Positions 18,870 to 28,801 of a stretch of DNA of 64,000 nucleotides are shown here, piece by piece (position 1 is the first letter of the stretch; each line of letters starts with the position of its first letter). The translations under genes and the position numbers were made by a program. Below the pieces are notes generated by a model. That model was given only the letters and a program-made list of their open reading frames with translations, did no database searches and was not told where the DNA came from. Location of the stretch: positions 1,958,241-2,022,240 of the forward strand of contig CAWCSF010000010.1 of NCBI GenBank assembly GCA_963798195.1. The letters are read 5' to 3'. The stretch comes from CAVSRC01 sp963798195. GTDB lineage: Bacteria > Pseudomonadota > Alphaproteobacteria > Rhizobiales > Kaistiaceae.

Positions 18870-19736
18870 CTATTCCTTCGGCGCGTTCGGCCAGTCCGGC
18901 AGCGCGTCGATCTTCATCTGGCGGCGCTCGTCGGCCGACTTCTTGTAGTCGGACATGAACGGCGCGGACTCAAACGAGCCGTACTCGGGGTTGGCGATGA
19001 AGATCCAGTCATGGCCGATATGGGCCATGTTGGCTTCCAGCGACTTGGCGCGATCGGCTTCCGAGCCGGACGCATCATCGGAGAAGTCGCCGTAGTTGTC
19101 GCCCAGCAGGAGCAGCACGCGGTAATCCTTGGAGACTGCGTCCAGGCGCGAGCCCTTCTTCGACGACCAGCCCTCCTTCTCCTTGTTCATCAGGAAGGTG
19201 TCGACATTGCCACCCATCGGGAAGCCGAGGGCTTCGGCGTTCTTCCGGGTCGCCTCTTCCTGGCCGGCGTCGCGGTTGGTGACGTAGAAGATCTTCACGC
19301 CCTTGGAGTCGGCGTATTTCAGGAAGTCGACCGCACCCGGCAGCGCCTTGGCGGTCATGTCCTTGGCCCACACGTCGTAGGTCTTGCCGGAATAATCCTT
19401 GCCGGTCTTGATCAGCCACGCCTCGTAGGCGCCGTTGTCGAAGAGGGTCTCATCGATGTCGGCGACGATCGCCAGCGGTTTGTCCGCGGCGTCGGTCTGG
19501 TTGGTCGCGCTCCAGGTCTTGTCGGCGATGGCCTCATCGAGCCGCAGCTTGGCGAGCATGAAGGACTGGAGCGTATTGGCCTTGTACTCGACGGAGTTGG
19601 AGACCCAGAGGGTCGCGTTGAGAAGGTCGTTCTGGGCAACCGGATCGGCGGCGAGCGCACCACCGGCGGCAAGCGGCATCGCCAGGCAGGCGGCGGCAAC
19701 CGTGGTCAAGAGAACGGAACATGTTTTGGCAATCAT
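18870..19736 (-). CDS. Secreted class B/C-type acid phosphatase, e(P4)-like HAD family
   Basis: A 288-residue protein with a signal peptide (MIAKTCSVLLTTVAAACLAM, cleavage near ALA-AD). HAD motif I is IVADIDETLFDNGAYEAWL at about residues 91-109, motif II is KIFYVTNRDAGQEEATRKN, and motif IV lies at LLLLGDNYGDFSDDASGSE. This is the 5'-nucleotidase, lipoprotein e(P4) family, which in Haemophilus dephosphorylates NMN and nucleotides at the cell surface. No lipobox is obvious, so the protein may be periplasmic. Substrate is inferred from family. The start at 19736 excludes 53 upstream codons without signal character. Confidence 0.9.
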   Translation of the reverse strand: MIAKTCSVLLTTVAAACLAMPLAAGGALAADPVAQNDLLNATLWVSNSVEYKANTLQSFMLAKLRLDEAIADKTWSATNQTDAADKPLAIVADIDETLFDNGAYEAWLIKTGKDYSGKTYDVWAKDMTAKALPGAVDFLKYADSKGVKIFYVTNRDAGQEEATRKNAEALGFPMGGNVDTFLMNKEKEGWSSKKGSRLDAVSKDYRVLLLLGDNYGDFSDDASGSEADRAKSLEANMAHIGHDWIFIANPEYGSFESAPFMSDYKKSADERRQMKIDALPDWPNAPKE

Positions 19737-19952
19737 GGGCGCCTCATGGTCAGGATTGTTGATGTCGGGAACCGGCGCGATCGACATGCTTCGCCGGCTT
19801 TGAAATCGACGCCTGACCGCGGCGGCGCGCGATTTGCGGCCGGGGGCAGCGCAGGCGGGATGAGCCAGCGTAGCGCTTTCGCGTGGCGGTAGCACGCGGA
19901 GAAAGGTGCGACAGGATGTCGGAGGAACGGTTCCCGATGGAACCCGATCACC

Positions 19953-20621
19953 TCAGGGCGTCGGAGCCTCGGGCGGCGGGTCCTTCTTCGCCTGCTCTTC
20001 CCACGCGCGGAAATCGGGATCGGAGAGCACCGCCTCCACATAGGCGGCTCCGGTCGCGGCGAGCTTGATGCCGTAGGTGCGGAAGCGGGTTACCACCGGC
20101 GCGTACATGGCGTCGGCGATACTCCAGCGGCCGAACAGGAACGGGCCACCGCCGGTTTTGCCCCAGCGCTCGCGACACTCCCGCCACATCGTCTCGACGC
20201 GGGCAATGTCGGTGTTGGCCTGCGGGTTGTTCGGGTTGGGGTGGCGCTCGAGCAGCGCCATGGACAGATATTCGCGGAGCGCACGGAAGCCCGAATGCAT
20301 CTCCGCCGATATGGCGCGGGCATGGGCGCGGGCGACCGCATCATCGGGCCACAGCTTCGCCTGGGGAACCGTCTCGGCGAGATATTCGGCAATGGCGATG
20401 GAATCCCATACCCGCACCTCGCCGCCGTCAGGCCGCTTGTGGATCAGGAACGGTACCTTGCCGGTCGGCGACAAGCGGTTGAGCGTCGCCTTGCCCTCGC
20501 CGGTGCGGTAGCGGACCAGTGTCTCCTCGAACGGGACGCCCGCTTTCTTCATCGGCAGCCAGCCGCGGAGCGACCAGGTCGAAACGGTGCGGTAGCCGAT
20601 GTAGATGTGGAACTCGGGCAT
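19953..20621 (-). CDS. Glutathione S-transferase family protein
   Basis: A 222-residue protein with the two-domain GST layout. The thioredoxin-like half begins FHIYIGYRTVSTWSLRGWLP and contains LNRLSPTGKVPFLIHKR (cis-proline at VPFL) and VWDSIAIAEYLAE, the conserved ES/DS-type glutathione contact. The helical half contains FRALREYLSMALL, PFLFGRWSIADAMYAPVVTR and FRTYGIKL, the latter pair typical of GST C-terminal domains. The substrate is unknown. The stop is three bases before the apt stop-proximal region: apt lies upstream on the same strand with its stop at 20625, so apt and this gene are likely cotranscribed. Confidence 0.88.
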   Translation of the reverse strand: MPEFHIYIGYRTVSTWSLRGWLPMKKAGVPFEETLVRYRTGEGKATLNRLSPTGKVPFLIHKRPDGGEVRVWDSIAIAEYLAETVPQAKLWPDDAVARAHARAISAEMHSGFRALREYLSMALLERHPNPNNPQANTDIARVETMWRECRERWGKTGGGPFLFGRWSIADAMYAPVVTRFRTYGIKLAATGAAYVEAVLSDPDFRAWEEQAKKDPPPEAPTP

Positions 20622-20624
20622 GGA

Positions 20625-21164
20625 TCAATGTCCCTCGAAGCTGACAAGCGTGTGGACCGCGACATCGCGACCGGCGAGACGTTTCGCGCCGCCGAGGTCG
20701 GGCAAGTCGATGACAAAGGCGGCGGCGACCAGTTCGCCGCCCGAGCGGCGGATCAACTCGGTTGCGGCCTCCGCCGTGCCGCCGGTGGCGATCAGGTCAT
20801 CGATGAGCAGGACCTTGTCGCCCTTGCCGATGGCGTCGGCGTGGATCTCGATGGTGTCGACGCCGTATTCGAGGCTGTATTCCTGCCCGATGGTGCGCCA
20901 AGGCAGCTTGCCCTTCTTGCGGATGGGCACAAAGCCGCGGCCAAGCTGATGCGCAACGGCACCGCCGAGGATGAAACCGCGCGCCTCGATGCCGGCGACA
21001 TGCTCGATGCCGGCATTGAGAAAAGGCTGCACCAGCCCGTCAATGGCGGCGCGGAGCCCCGCCGGGTTGGCGATCAGCGTGGTGATATCGCGAAACAGGA
21101 TGCCGGGCTTGGGGTAGTCAGGAATCGTACGGATCAGCGACTTGATGTCGACTCCGGCTGCCAT
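20625..21164 (-). CDS. apt: Adenine phosphoribosyltransferase
   Basis: Apt salvages adenine to AMP with PRPP. The 179-residue product matches the family closely: IRTIPDYPKPGILFRDITTL near the start, VAGIEARGFILGGAVAHQLG, IRKKGKLPWRTIGQEYSLEY and the PRPP loop KVLLIDDLIATGGTAEAATE around residues 118-137. The ATG at 21164 gives the usual start MAAGVDIKSLIRTIPDYP; the longer frame adds 15 atypical residues. It lies directly upstream of the GST gene and downstream of the HAD phosphatase on the same strand. Confidence 0.95.
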   Translation of the reverse strand: MAAGVDIKSLIRTIPDYPKPGILFRDITTLIANPAGLRAAIDGLVQPFLNAGIEHVAGIEARGFILGGAVAHQLGRGFVPIRKKGKLPWRTIGQEYSLEYGVDTIEIHADAIGKGDKVLLIDDLIATGGTAEAATELIRRSGGELVAAAFVIDLPDLGGAKRLAGRDVAVHTLVSFEGH

Positions 21165-21236
21165 GCTCTCGCCCTGCCCCAACGCAACGCCCCCGCGCGG
21201 TCTTAGCATTGCCGGGAAACGGACGCCACGCCGACG

Positions 21237-21902
21237 CTACGACCAGGCGGCGACGATGGCCGGCAACTCGGCAAGGCTGTGAACGGTCGCGTCGGCGTTC
21301 TGCGGTGGCCGGTAGTAGGTGTTCACCATCCAGATCGCCCGCATGCCGGCGGCTTTCGCGCCGACAATGTCCGCTCCCGGGTTGTCGCCGACGTAGACGG
21401 CCGACGCCGGAGCCGTGGCCAGACGCGCGAGCGCCCGCAGGAAGATTTCGGGATCGGGCTTGCGGATGCCCTCCGCCTCCGAAATGACAATCGTGTCGAA
21501 GGACCGGGTCAATCCCAGCCCGGCGATCGTGTTCTCCTGGATGCTCAACTGCCCGTTGGTCACGACGCCAAGGCGCAGACCAGCAGCACGCAGACGCTCC
21601 AGCGTCGGAAACAGGTCGGCCGGCGGCTTGCAGTAGTTCCGATAGCCATCGACGTAATCGGCGACCAGCAGCGGCGCGGCGGCGGGGTCGGCCCCGATCT
21701 CGGTCAGGATGCGCGGATAGACTATATCCCGCTGGACCGAGCCGTTGGCGTCGTAGGCGACGAACTTCTCGATGAATGCCCGGAGCGGGATCGCGCCGAG
21801 CAGGTCCGGGCGCGCGGCGTACTGCGCCGCCAGGAACGCCGGAATTGCCGTACTGCGATCGTACAGCGTGCCGTCGATATCGAAAAGGACGGCGCCGATC
21901 AC
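21237..21902 (-). CDS. HAD-superfamily hydrolase (phosphoglycolate phosphatase-like)
   Basis: A 221-residue HAD phosphatase with motif I AVLFDIDGTLYDRSTAIPAF (nucleophile Asp8), motif II LRLGVVTNGQLSIQENTIAG, motif III at EAEGIRKPDPEIFLRALARL and motif IV AVYVGDNPGADIVGAKAAGM. The helical cap between motifs I and II (FIEKFVAYDANGSVQRDIVY) suggests a C1-capped member acting on a small phosphorylated metabolite. The substrate is not inferable. The start codon directly follows the petC stop region on the same strand (one base between them), so it is probably read from the petABC transcript. Confidence 0.88.
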   Translation of the reverse strand: MIGAVLFDIDGTLYDRSTAIPAFLAAQYAARPDLLGAIPLRAFIEKFVAYDANGSVQRDIVYPRILTEIGADPAAAPLLVADYVDGYRNYCKPPADLFPTLERLRAAGLRLGVVTNGQLSIQENTIAGLGLTRSFDTIVISEAEGIRKPDPEIFLRALARLATAPASAVYVGDNPGADIVGAKAAGMRAIWMVNTYYRPPQNADATVHSLAELPAIVAAWS

Positions 21903-21903
21903 C

Positions 21904-22764
21904 CTAGTGGGCGACGCCGGACCAGACGCGCTTCTTGGTGAGGTACATCAGCCCGGTAAAGACGATCAGGAAGATGCCGACCATGAAGCCGACGCGCTTG
22001 CGCTCGACAAGGTGCGGTTCCGCAGCCCACATCAGGAACGCGGAAACATCCTCCGAATACTGCTCGACCGTCTGCGGAGAACCATCGCTGTAGGTCACCA
22101 GATCCGCCGACAGTGGCGGCGGCATTTTCAGCGACACCGCAGCGTCGAAGTACGGGTTGTAGTAGGTGCCCTCCGGAATCACGATGCCGGGAGGCGGATC
22201 CTGGAAGCCGGTGAGCAGCGCGTGGATGTAGTCGGGCCCGCCTTCCTGGTAGCCGGTGAAGAAATCAACGGTTGCCCACAGAACGCCGCGCGGGATGCCG
22301 CGCGCCTTGGCTATAACTGACAGGTCCGGCGGCGCGGCGCCGCCATTGGCGGCGGCGGCAGCTTCGGTGTTCGGGAACGGCGCCGGCAGGTGATCGAACG
22401 GCTTGCCCGGCCGCTCGAACATATCGCCGGAATCGTTCGGGCCATCGGTGACGGTGTAGGACGCGGCCAGCGCCTTGACCTCGTCTTCGGTGAAATGAGG
22501 TCCACCCTCGAGCCCGAGATTGCGGAAGGCGATCAGGTTCATCGAATGACAGGATGAGCAGACTTCCTTGTAGACCTGGAAGCCGCGCTGCAACTGAGCC
22601 GTATCGAACTTGCCGAAGATGCCGGCGAAGGACCACCGCTCGAGCGGCGGCTTCTTGATCGGGAAGTGCGCGGGCTGGGCGCCCTCGCCTTCCTGGGCCA
22701 CGGCGGGCACGACGGCCGCACAACCGATAACGGCGGCGGCGATGAGCAACGCAATCCGTTTCAT
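21904..22764 (-). CDS. petC: Cytochrome c1 of the bc1 complex
   Basis: The 286-residue c1 subunit carries electrons from the Rieske protein to cytochrome c. It has a signal peptide ending near AVAQE, the heme motif VCSSCHSMNLIAFRN (C69, C72, H73), the axial-Met region AAVSLKMPPPLSADLVTYSD, and a C-terminal membrane anchor FMVGIFLIVFTGLMYLTKKR. PYFDAAVSL and YSEDVSAFLMWAAEPHLVER are typical family blocks. Unlike Bradyrhizobium FbcH it is separate from cytochrome b. Third gene of petA-petB-petC, starting four bases after petB ends. Confidence 0.97.
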   Translation of the reverse strand: MKRIALLIAAAVIGCAAVVPAVAQEGEGAQPAHFPIKKPPLERWSFAGIFGKFDTAQLQRGFQVYKEVCSSCHSMNLIAFRNLGLEGGPHFTEDEVKALAASYTVTDGPNDSGDMFERPGKPFDHLPAPFPNTEAAAAANGGAAPPDLSVIAKARGIPRGVLWATVDFFTGYQEGGPDYIHALLTGFQDPPPGIVIPEGTYYNPYFDAAVSLKMPPPLSADLVTYSDGSPQTVEQYSEDVSAFLMWAAEPHLVERKRVGFMVGIFLIVFTGLMYLTKKRVWSGVAH

Positions 22765-22768
22765 CGCC

Positions 22769-24016
22769 TTAGCTCCCCGCTCCGGCGCGTGCGCCGGATT
22801 TAGCGAGCACCGATTCCGTGATGCTCGACGGCAGAGGCTTCGGCCGCTCGATCAGGCCGAGGATCGGCAGCACGATGATGAAGTGCGCGAAGTAGTAAAC
22901 GGTCAGGATGCGCGCGGCGATGACGTAGATGCCATCAGGCGGCTGCGAGCCGAGATAACCAAGGCCAATGCCGGTGAGCACGAAGATCCAGAAGAACTGG
23001 CGGTAGATCGGCCGGTAGGTCGCCGAGCGTACGCGCGAGCGATCGAGCCACGGCAGGAAGACCAGGATCGCGATCGAGGCGAACAGCGCGATGACGCCGA
23101 GCAGCTTGTTCGGGATGGCGCGCAGGATCGCGTAGAACGGCAGGAAATACCATTCGGGCACAATATGCGCCGGCGTCTGGAGCGGGTTGGCCGGAATGTA
23201 GTTGTCCGGGTGGCCGAGGTAGTTCGGGATGAAGAACACCAGCCAGGCAAACAGCAGCAGGAACACGACAAGGCCGAAGCTGTCCTTGATCGTGTAGTAC
23301 GGGTGAAACGGCACGGTATCCTGCTTGTCCTTGACGGCGACGCCGGTTGGGTTGCCGTTGCCGGGCACGTGCAGCGCCCAGATGTGCAGCAGGACGACGC
23401 CGGCGATCATGAACGGCAGCAGGTAGTGCAGCGAATAGAAGCGGTTGAGCGTCGGGCTATCGACCGAGAACCCGCCCCACAGCCACGTGGTGATGCTTTC
23501 GCCGACCAGCGGTATCGCCGAGAACAGGTTGGTGATGACCGTGGCGGCCCAGAAGGACATCTGGCCCCAGGGCAGAACGTAGCCCATGAAGGCGGTCGCC
23601 ATCATCAGCAGGAAGATGATGACACCGAGAATCCACAGCACTTCGCGCGGCTCCTTGTAGGAGCCGTAGTACATGCCGCGCAGGATGTGGACGTAGACCG
23701 CGAAGAAGAAGAGCGACGCGCCGTTCGCGTGCAGGTAGCGCAGCAGCCAACCGTAATTGACGTCGCGCATGATGCCTTCGACCGAATTGAAGGCAAGCGT
23801 GCCGGTCGGCACGTAGTGCATGGCGAGCACGACGCCGGTGGCGATCTGCGCGGCCAGCATGAAGGTCAGGATGGCGCCGAAATTCCACCAGTAATTAAGG
23901 TTGCGCGGCGTCGGATAGACGATGAACGACGAGTGCACGAGACCCAGGACCGGCAGTCGGCTTTCCAGCCACTTCGCCACCGGGTTCTTCGGCACGTATG
24001 TAGAATGCTCGGCCAT
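22769..24016 (-). CDS. petB: Cytochrome b of the bc1 complex
   Basis: A 415-residue membrane protein with eight hydrophobic helices that holds the two b hemes and both quinone sites. Heme-ligating histidines appear in ANGASLFFFAVYVHILRGMY (with LRYLHANG) and in SLHYLLPFMIAGVVLLHIWA. The Qo-site motif is PEWYFLPFYAILRAIPNKLL. The N-terminus NYWWNFGAILTFMLAAQIAT and the TRP-like SKEPREVLW region, here YKEPREVLWILGVIIFLLMM, are typical. Intact. It follows petA by 20 bp and precedes petC by four. Confidence 0.98.
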   Translation of the reverse strand: MAEHSTYVPKNPVAKWLESRLPVLGLVHSSFIVYPTPRNLNYWWNFGAILTFMLAAQIATGVVLAMHYVPTGTLAFNSVEGIMRDVNYGWLLRYLHANGASLFFFAVYVHILRGMYYGSYKEPREVLWILGVIIFLLMMATAFMGYVLPWGQMSFWAATVITNLFSAIPLVGESITTWLWGGFSVDSPTLNRFYSLHYLLPFMIAGVVLLHIWALHVPGNGNPTGVAVKDKQDTVPFHPYYTIKDSFGLVVFLLLFAWLVFFIPNYLGHPDNYIPANPLQTPAHIVPEWYFLPFYAILRAIPNKLLGVIALFASIAILVFLPWLDRSRVRSATYRPIYRQFFWIFVLTGIGLGYLGSQPPDGIYVIAARILTVYYFAHFIIVLPILGLIERPKPLPSSITESVLAKSGARAGAGS

Positions 24017-24036
24017 TGTGTTGTCGCCTGCCCCGT

Positions 24037-24624
24037 TCAGCCGATGCGGACCGTGGTGTCCGATACGAAGTCGAACACCGGTATCGCCATATTCTCAGGC
24101 GCCGGCCCCTGCCGAATGCGCCCGGCAGTGTCATAGACCGAGCCGTGGCACGGGCAGAACCAGCCGCCGTACTGGCCTTCCTGGCCAAGCGGCACGCAGC
24201 CAAGGTGCGTGCAAATCTGAATCATCACGAACCAGGCTTCCTTGCCCGGCGCTGCGCGGTTTTCATCGGTCGCCGGCGCGTTCGCAGGAAGGTTGGCGTT
24301 GCGCGCAAGGCCGTCGCGAAGCTCGGAGATGTTGACCGCCTTCGCCTCCTCGATTTCCTTCTCGGTGCGTTGGCGGACGACCACCGGCTTGCCGCGCCAC
24401 TTCACGATCAGCGACATGCCCGGCTCGATGGAGGAGATGTCGACCTCGACCTGCGCCAGCGCCAGGGCGGCGGCATCCGGGTTCATCTGGTCGATCAACG
24501 GCCAAGCGACCAGGGCGGCGCCGACGGCACCGGCCGCACCCGTGGCAATGTAGAGAAAGTCGCGCCGTGTCGGCTCCGGATGGTCAGCCGTATCGGTACT
24601 TGCCAAGATCGGACCCCCAATCAC
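24037..24624 (-). CDS. petA: Rieske iron-sulfur subunit of the bc1 complex
   Basis: The 2Fe-2S subunit of ubiquinol-cytochrome c reductase. TRRDFLYIATGAAGAVGAA is the twin-arginine-type signal anchor that stays as the membrane helix. The cluster-binding boxes are CTHLGC (residues 138-143) and CPCHGS (157-162), followed by GRIRQGPAPENMAIP. The open frame starts with GTG at 24624; a TTG at 24606 with GGGGGT upstream would give the shorter start ASTDTADHPEPTRRD, which looks more like relatives, so the exact N-terminus is uncertain. First gene of the petABC operon. Confidence 0.95.
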   Translation of the reverse strand: MIGGPILASTDTADHPEPTRRDFLYIATGAAGAVGAALVAWPLIDQMNPDAAALALAQVEVDISSIEPGMSLIVKWRGKPVVVRQRTEKEIEEAKAVNISELRDGLARNANLPANAPATDENRAAPGKEAWFVMIQICTHLGCVPLGQEGQYGGWFCPCHGSVYDTAGRIRQGPAPENMAIPVFDFVSDTTVRIG

Positions 24625-24669
24625 CCCTTCGCAGCGGGAAAAAGCGCAAGAATCCCGCCGGTCGCGACT

Positions 24670-24698
24670 GTTTAGCCATCGCTATTGGCCCTTGTCCA
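24670..24698 (-). promoter_or_regulatory. petA: Candidate promoter for petABC
   Basis: On the minus strand TGGACA (24698-24693) and CTAAAC (24675-24670) are 17 bases apart, about 45-50 bases ahead of the petA start, in the 120-bp gap after the ABC exporter gene. Weak match at both boxes; judged by eye. Confidence 0.35.
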
Positions 24699-24744
24699 GT
24701 CACCCCGGGGGCTTTGCGCACATTGTCGCGGGTTGTCGGCGGCG

Positions 24745-26604
24745 TTATTCCGCCGCCACCGGGGCATGGCCGGTTCCCGTGTCGAGGAAGCCGCCCGACT
24801 GATGCGCCCACAGTGTGGCATAGACGCCACCCTTTCGGAGCAGTTCGGCGTGGCTGCCCATCTCCAGTATCTGGCCACGATCCATGACCACCAGCCGGTC
24901 CATGGCGGCGATGGTCGAGAGACGGTGTGCGATGGCAATAACCGTCTTGCCGGCCATCAACCGCTGGAAACTCTCCTGAATCGCCGCCTCGACCTCGGAA
25001 TCGAGGGCGCTGGTCGCCTCGTCAAGCACCAGAATCGGCGCGTCCTTCAGCAGGACGCGGGCGATGGCCACCCGCTGGCGTTGTCCACCGGAAAGCTTGG
25101 CTCCGCGCTCACCAACGTGGGCGTCGTAGCCGGTACGGCCATAGTGGTCCGACAGATCGGGAATGAACTCTTCCGCATGCGCCTGGCGGGCCGCGCCGAC
25201 CATCGCCTCGTCGCCCGCCTCGGGCCGCCCGTACAGGATGTTTTCGCGGATCGAGCGATGCAGCAGGGAGGTATCCTGCGTCACCAGCCCGACCTGGCTG
25301 CGCAGCGAATCCTGCGTGACGCCGGCGATATCCTGCCCGTCGATGAGGATGCGCCCCGACTCCGCGTCGTAGAAACGGAGCAGCAGGTTGACCAGCGTCG
25401 ACTTGCCGGCGCCGGAACGGCCAACCAGCCCGACCTTCTCGCCCGGCTGCACCGTCAGCGACAGACTGTCGATGATCCCGCCGGCCTTGCGGCCGTAGTG
25501 GAAGCCGACATTCTCGAAACGGATCTCGCCGCGCCCGACTTTCAGCGGGACGGCGTCCGGCTTGTCGATGAGGTCCTGCGGGCGCGCGATGGTGCCCAGC
25601 CCTTCCTGAACCGCGCCGACGTTGTCGAAGACGCCGATCGAGGTCCACATGATCCACCCGGACATGGTCGCGACGCGAATGGCCAGGCCGCTGGCAACGG
25701 TGAGCGAGCCGAGCGAAAGCGCCTCGATCGCCCACAGCCAGACGCAGACCCCGAGCGTGCTCGCGATCAGAACGCCGTTCATGGTCACCACGGTGCTCGA
25801 CATGATTGTCACCAGCCGCGTCGAGGCACGGAATTTGACGTTGTGATCCTCGACCGCGTCGCGGGCGTACTCATCCTCCTTCTCGGTGTGGGCGAAGAGC
25901 TTCACCGTCTGGATGTTGGTGTAGCTGTCGACGATGCGGCCGGTCAGCATCGAGCGCGCCTCCGACACGATGGTCGAACGCTCGCGGATGCGCGGCACCA
26001 TGACGACCAGCACAGCGACGAAGCCGGCGATCCAGACCGCCAGCGGGATCGTCAGACGCCAGTCGAGCTGCGCGAACAGCACCAGCGAACTGATCGCGTA
26101 GATGGTGACGAACCACAGCGCGTCGCAGACCTGCACCACGGACTCGCGAAGCGCCGGGCCGGTTTGAACGATCTTCGAGGCAATGCGCCCGGCATAGTCG
26201 TTGGTGAAGAAGCCGACCGTCTGACGCAGCACGTAGCGGTGCGTCTGCCACCGCACCAGATTGGTCAAGGACGGCGCCAGCGACTGCTGGACCAGCAGGT
26301 CGTGCAGGATGACGACCACCGGCCGGGCGATGACGATGACGAACGCCATCCACGCGAACGTCCAGCCGTAGTCGGCAAGCACGTTCTGCGGGCTGGTCGT
26401 CTTCAGCAGATCGACGATCGAGCCGACATAGCGATACATCGCCACCTCGATCAGCGAGATGAGCAGGCCGACCACCATGAGCGCCAGCAGCACCGGCCAC
26501 ACCTGCCTGGTGTAGTGCCAGTAGAAGCCGCGCAGCGTTGGCGGCGGCATGCCCTCGTCATGTCCGCGGAACGGATCGATCAGGTTCTCGAAGAAGCGGA
26601 ACAT
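24745..26604 (-). CDS. ABC exporter, fused permease and ATPase (tandem copy 1)
   Basis: A 619-residue exporter half-transporter. The start MFRFFENLIDPFRGHDEGMP is shared with the two neighbours. The membrane domain (about 30-320) has six helices; the ATPase domain has Walker A GLVGRSGAGKSTLVNLLLRF, Q-loop SQVGLVTQDTSLLHRSIREN, signature KLSGGQRQRVAIARVLLKDA, Walker B ILVLDEATSALDSEVEAAIQ and H-loop VIAIAHRLSTIAAMDRLVV. Substrate unknown; such exporters move lipids, drugs or peptides. It is the last of three tandem paralogues, five bp after copy 2, and all three could form heterodimers. Intact. Confidence 0.92.
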   Translation of the reverse strand: MFRFFENLIDPFRGHDEGMPPPTLRGFYWHYTRQVWPVLLALMVVGLLISLIEVAMYRYVGSIVDLLKTTSPQNVLADYGWTFAWMAFVIVIARPVVVILHDLLVQQSLAPSLTNLVRWQTHRYVLRQTVGFFTNDYAGRIASKIVQTGPALRESVVQVCDALWFVTIYAISSLVLFAQLDWRLTIPLAVWIAGFVAVLVVMVPRIRERSTIVSEARSMLTGRIVDSYTNIQTVKLFAHTEKEDEYARDAVEDHNVKFRASTRLVTIMSSTVVTMNGVLIASTLGVCVWLWAIEALSLGSLTVASGLAIRVATMSGWIMWTSIGVFDNVGAVQEGLGTIARPQDLIDKPDAVPLKVGRGEIRFENVGFHYGRKAGGIIDSLSLTVQPGEKVGLVGRSGAGKSTLVNLLLRFYDAESGRILIDGQDIAGVTQDSLRSQVGLVTQDTSLLHRSIRENILYGRPEAGDEAMVGAARQAHAEEFIPDLSDHYGRTGYDAHVGERGAKLSGGQRQRVAIARVLLKDAPILVLDEATSALDSEVEAAIQESFQRLMAGKTVIAIAHRLSTIAAMDRLVVMDRGQILEMGSHAELLRKGGVYATLWAHQSGGFLDTGTGHAPVAAE

Positions 26605-26609
26605 GCGCC

Positions 26610-28463
<1,854 letters not shown>

Positions 28464-28520
28464 GGGCGTGCTCCGGGCAAACCGGCGGCCGAAGCACGCC
28501 GGTGAAAAAGCAGGGACGAG

Positions 28521-28557
28521 GAGCCGGGGCGCCACAGGTGGCGCCCGAACTCAGGCT
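28521..28557 (-). terminator. Terminator/attenuator-like hairpin before ABC copy 2
   Basis: GGGCGCCAC (28527-28535) and GTGGCGCCC (28538-28546) are a perfect inverted repeat, extended beyond a bulge by outer GAGCC/GGCTC arms (28521-28557). On the minus strand it follows the small ORF at 28588-28656 and is followed within about ten bases by TTTTT (28505-28509), then the start of copy 2. It could end the copy 3 message or act as an attenuator. Confidence 0.5.
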
Positions 28558-28587
28558 CCGGACCGAATTTGGATCGTCAGCGAGGCG

Positions 28588-28656
28588 TCAGGCGCGAAAG
28601 CCAAAGGAGACGCGGACGGCGACGGCGGCCGGGGCCATGGTGCTGAGTGGCATCAT
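28588..28656 (-). CDS. Possible 22-residue leader peptide
   Basis: A small ORF encodes MMPLSTMAPAAVAVRVSFGF-RA and stops at 28588. AGAGGAG lies seven bases before the double ATG, a better ribosome site than many genes here show. It sits in the 338-bp gap between ABC copies 3 and 2 and is followed by a GC-rich hairpin and a T-run, the layout of a leader-peptide attenuator or of a regulatory upstream ORF. No run of a single amino acid points to a specific tRNA signal. It may be spurious. Confidence 0.35.
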   Translation of the reverse strand: MMPLSTMAPAAVAVRVSFGFRA

Positions 28657-28801
28657 TCGGCATCTCCTCTGGTTGGCAAAAGCACGCGGGGAAGGTCGGC
28701 GTGCGACGCGACGGCGCACTTCCTAGACCCGTTCGCCGTGATTTTCCAGAGGGTAGCAGTCCGCTCCTGACACAACGGGTAGAAGCGTTGCCGGAAGGCA
28801 A

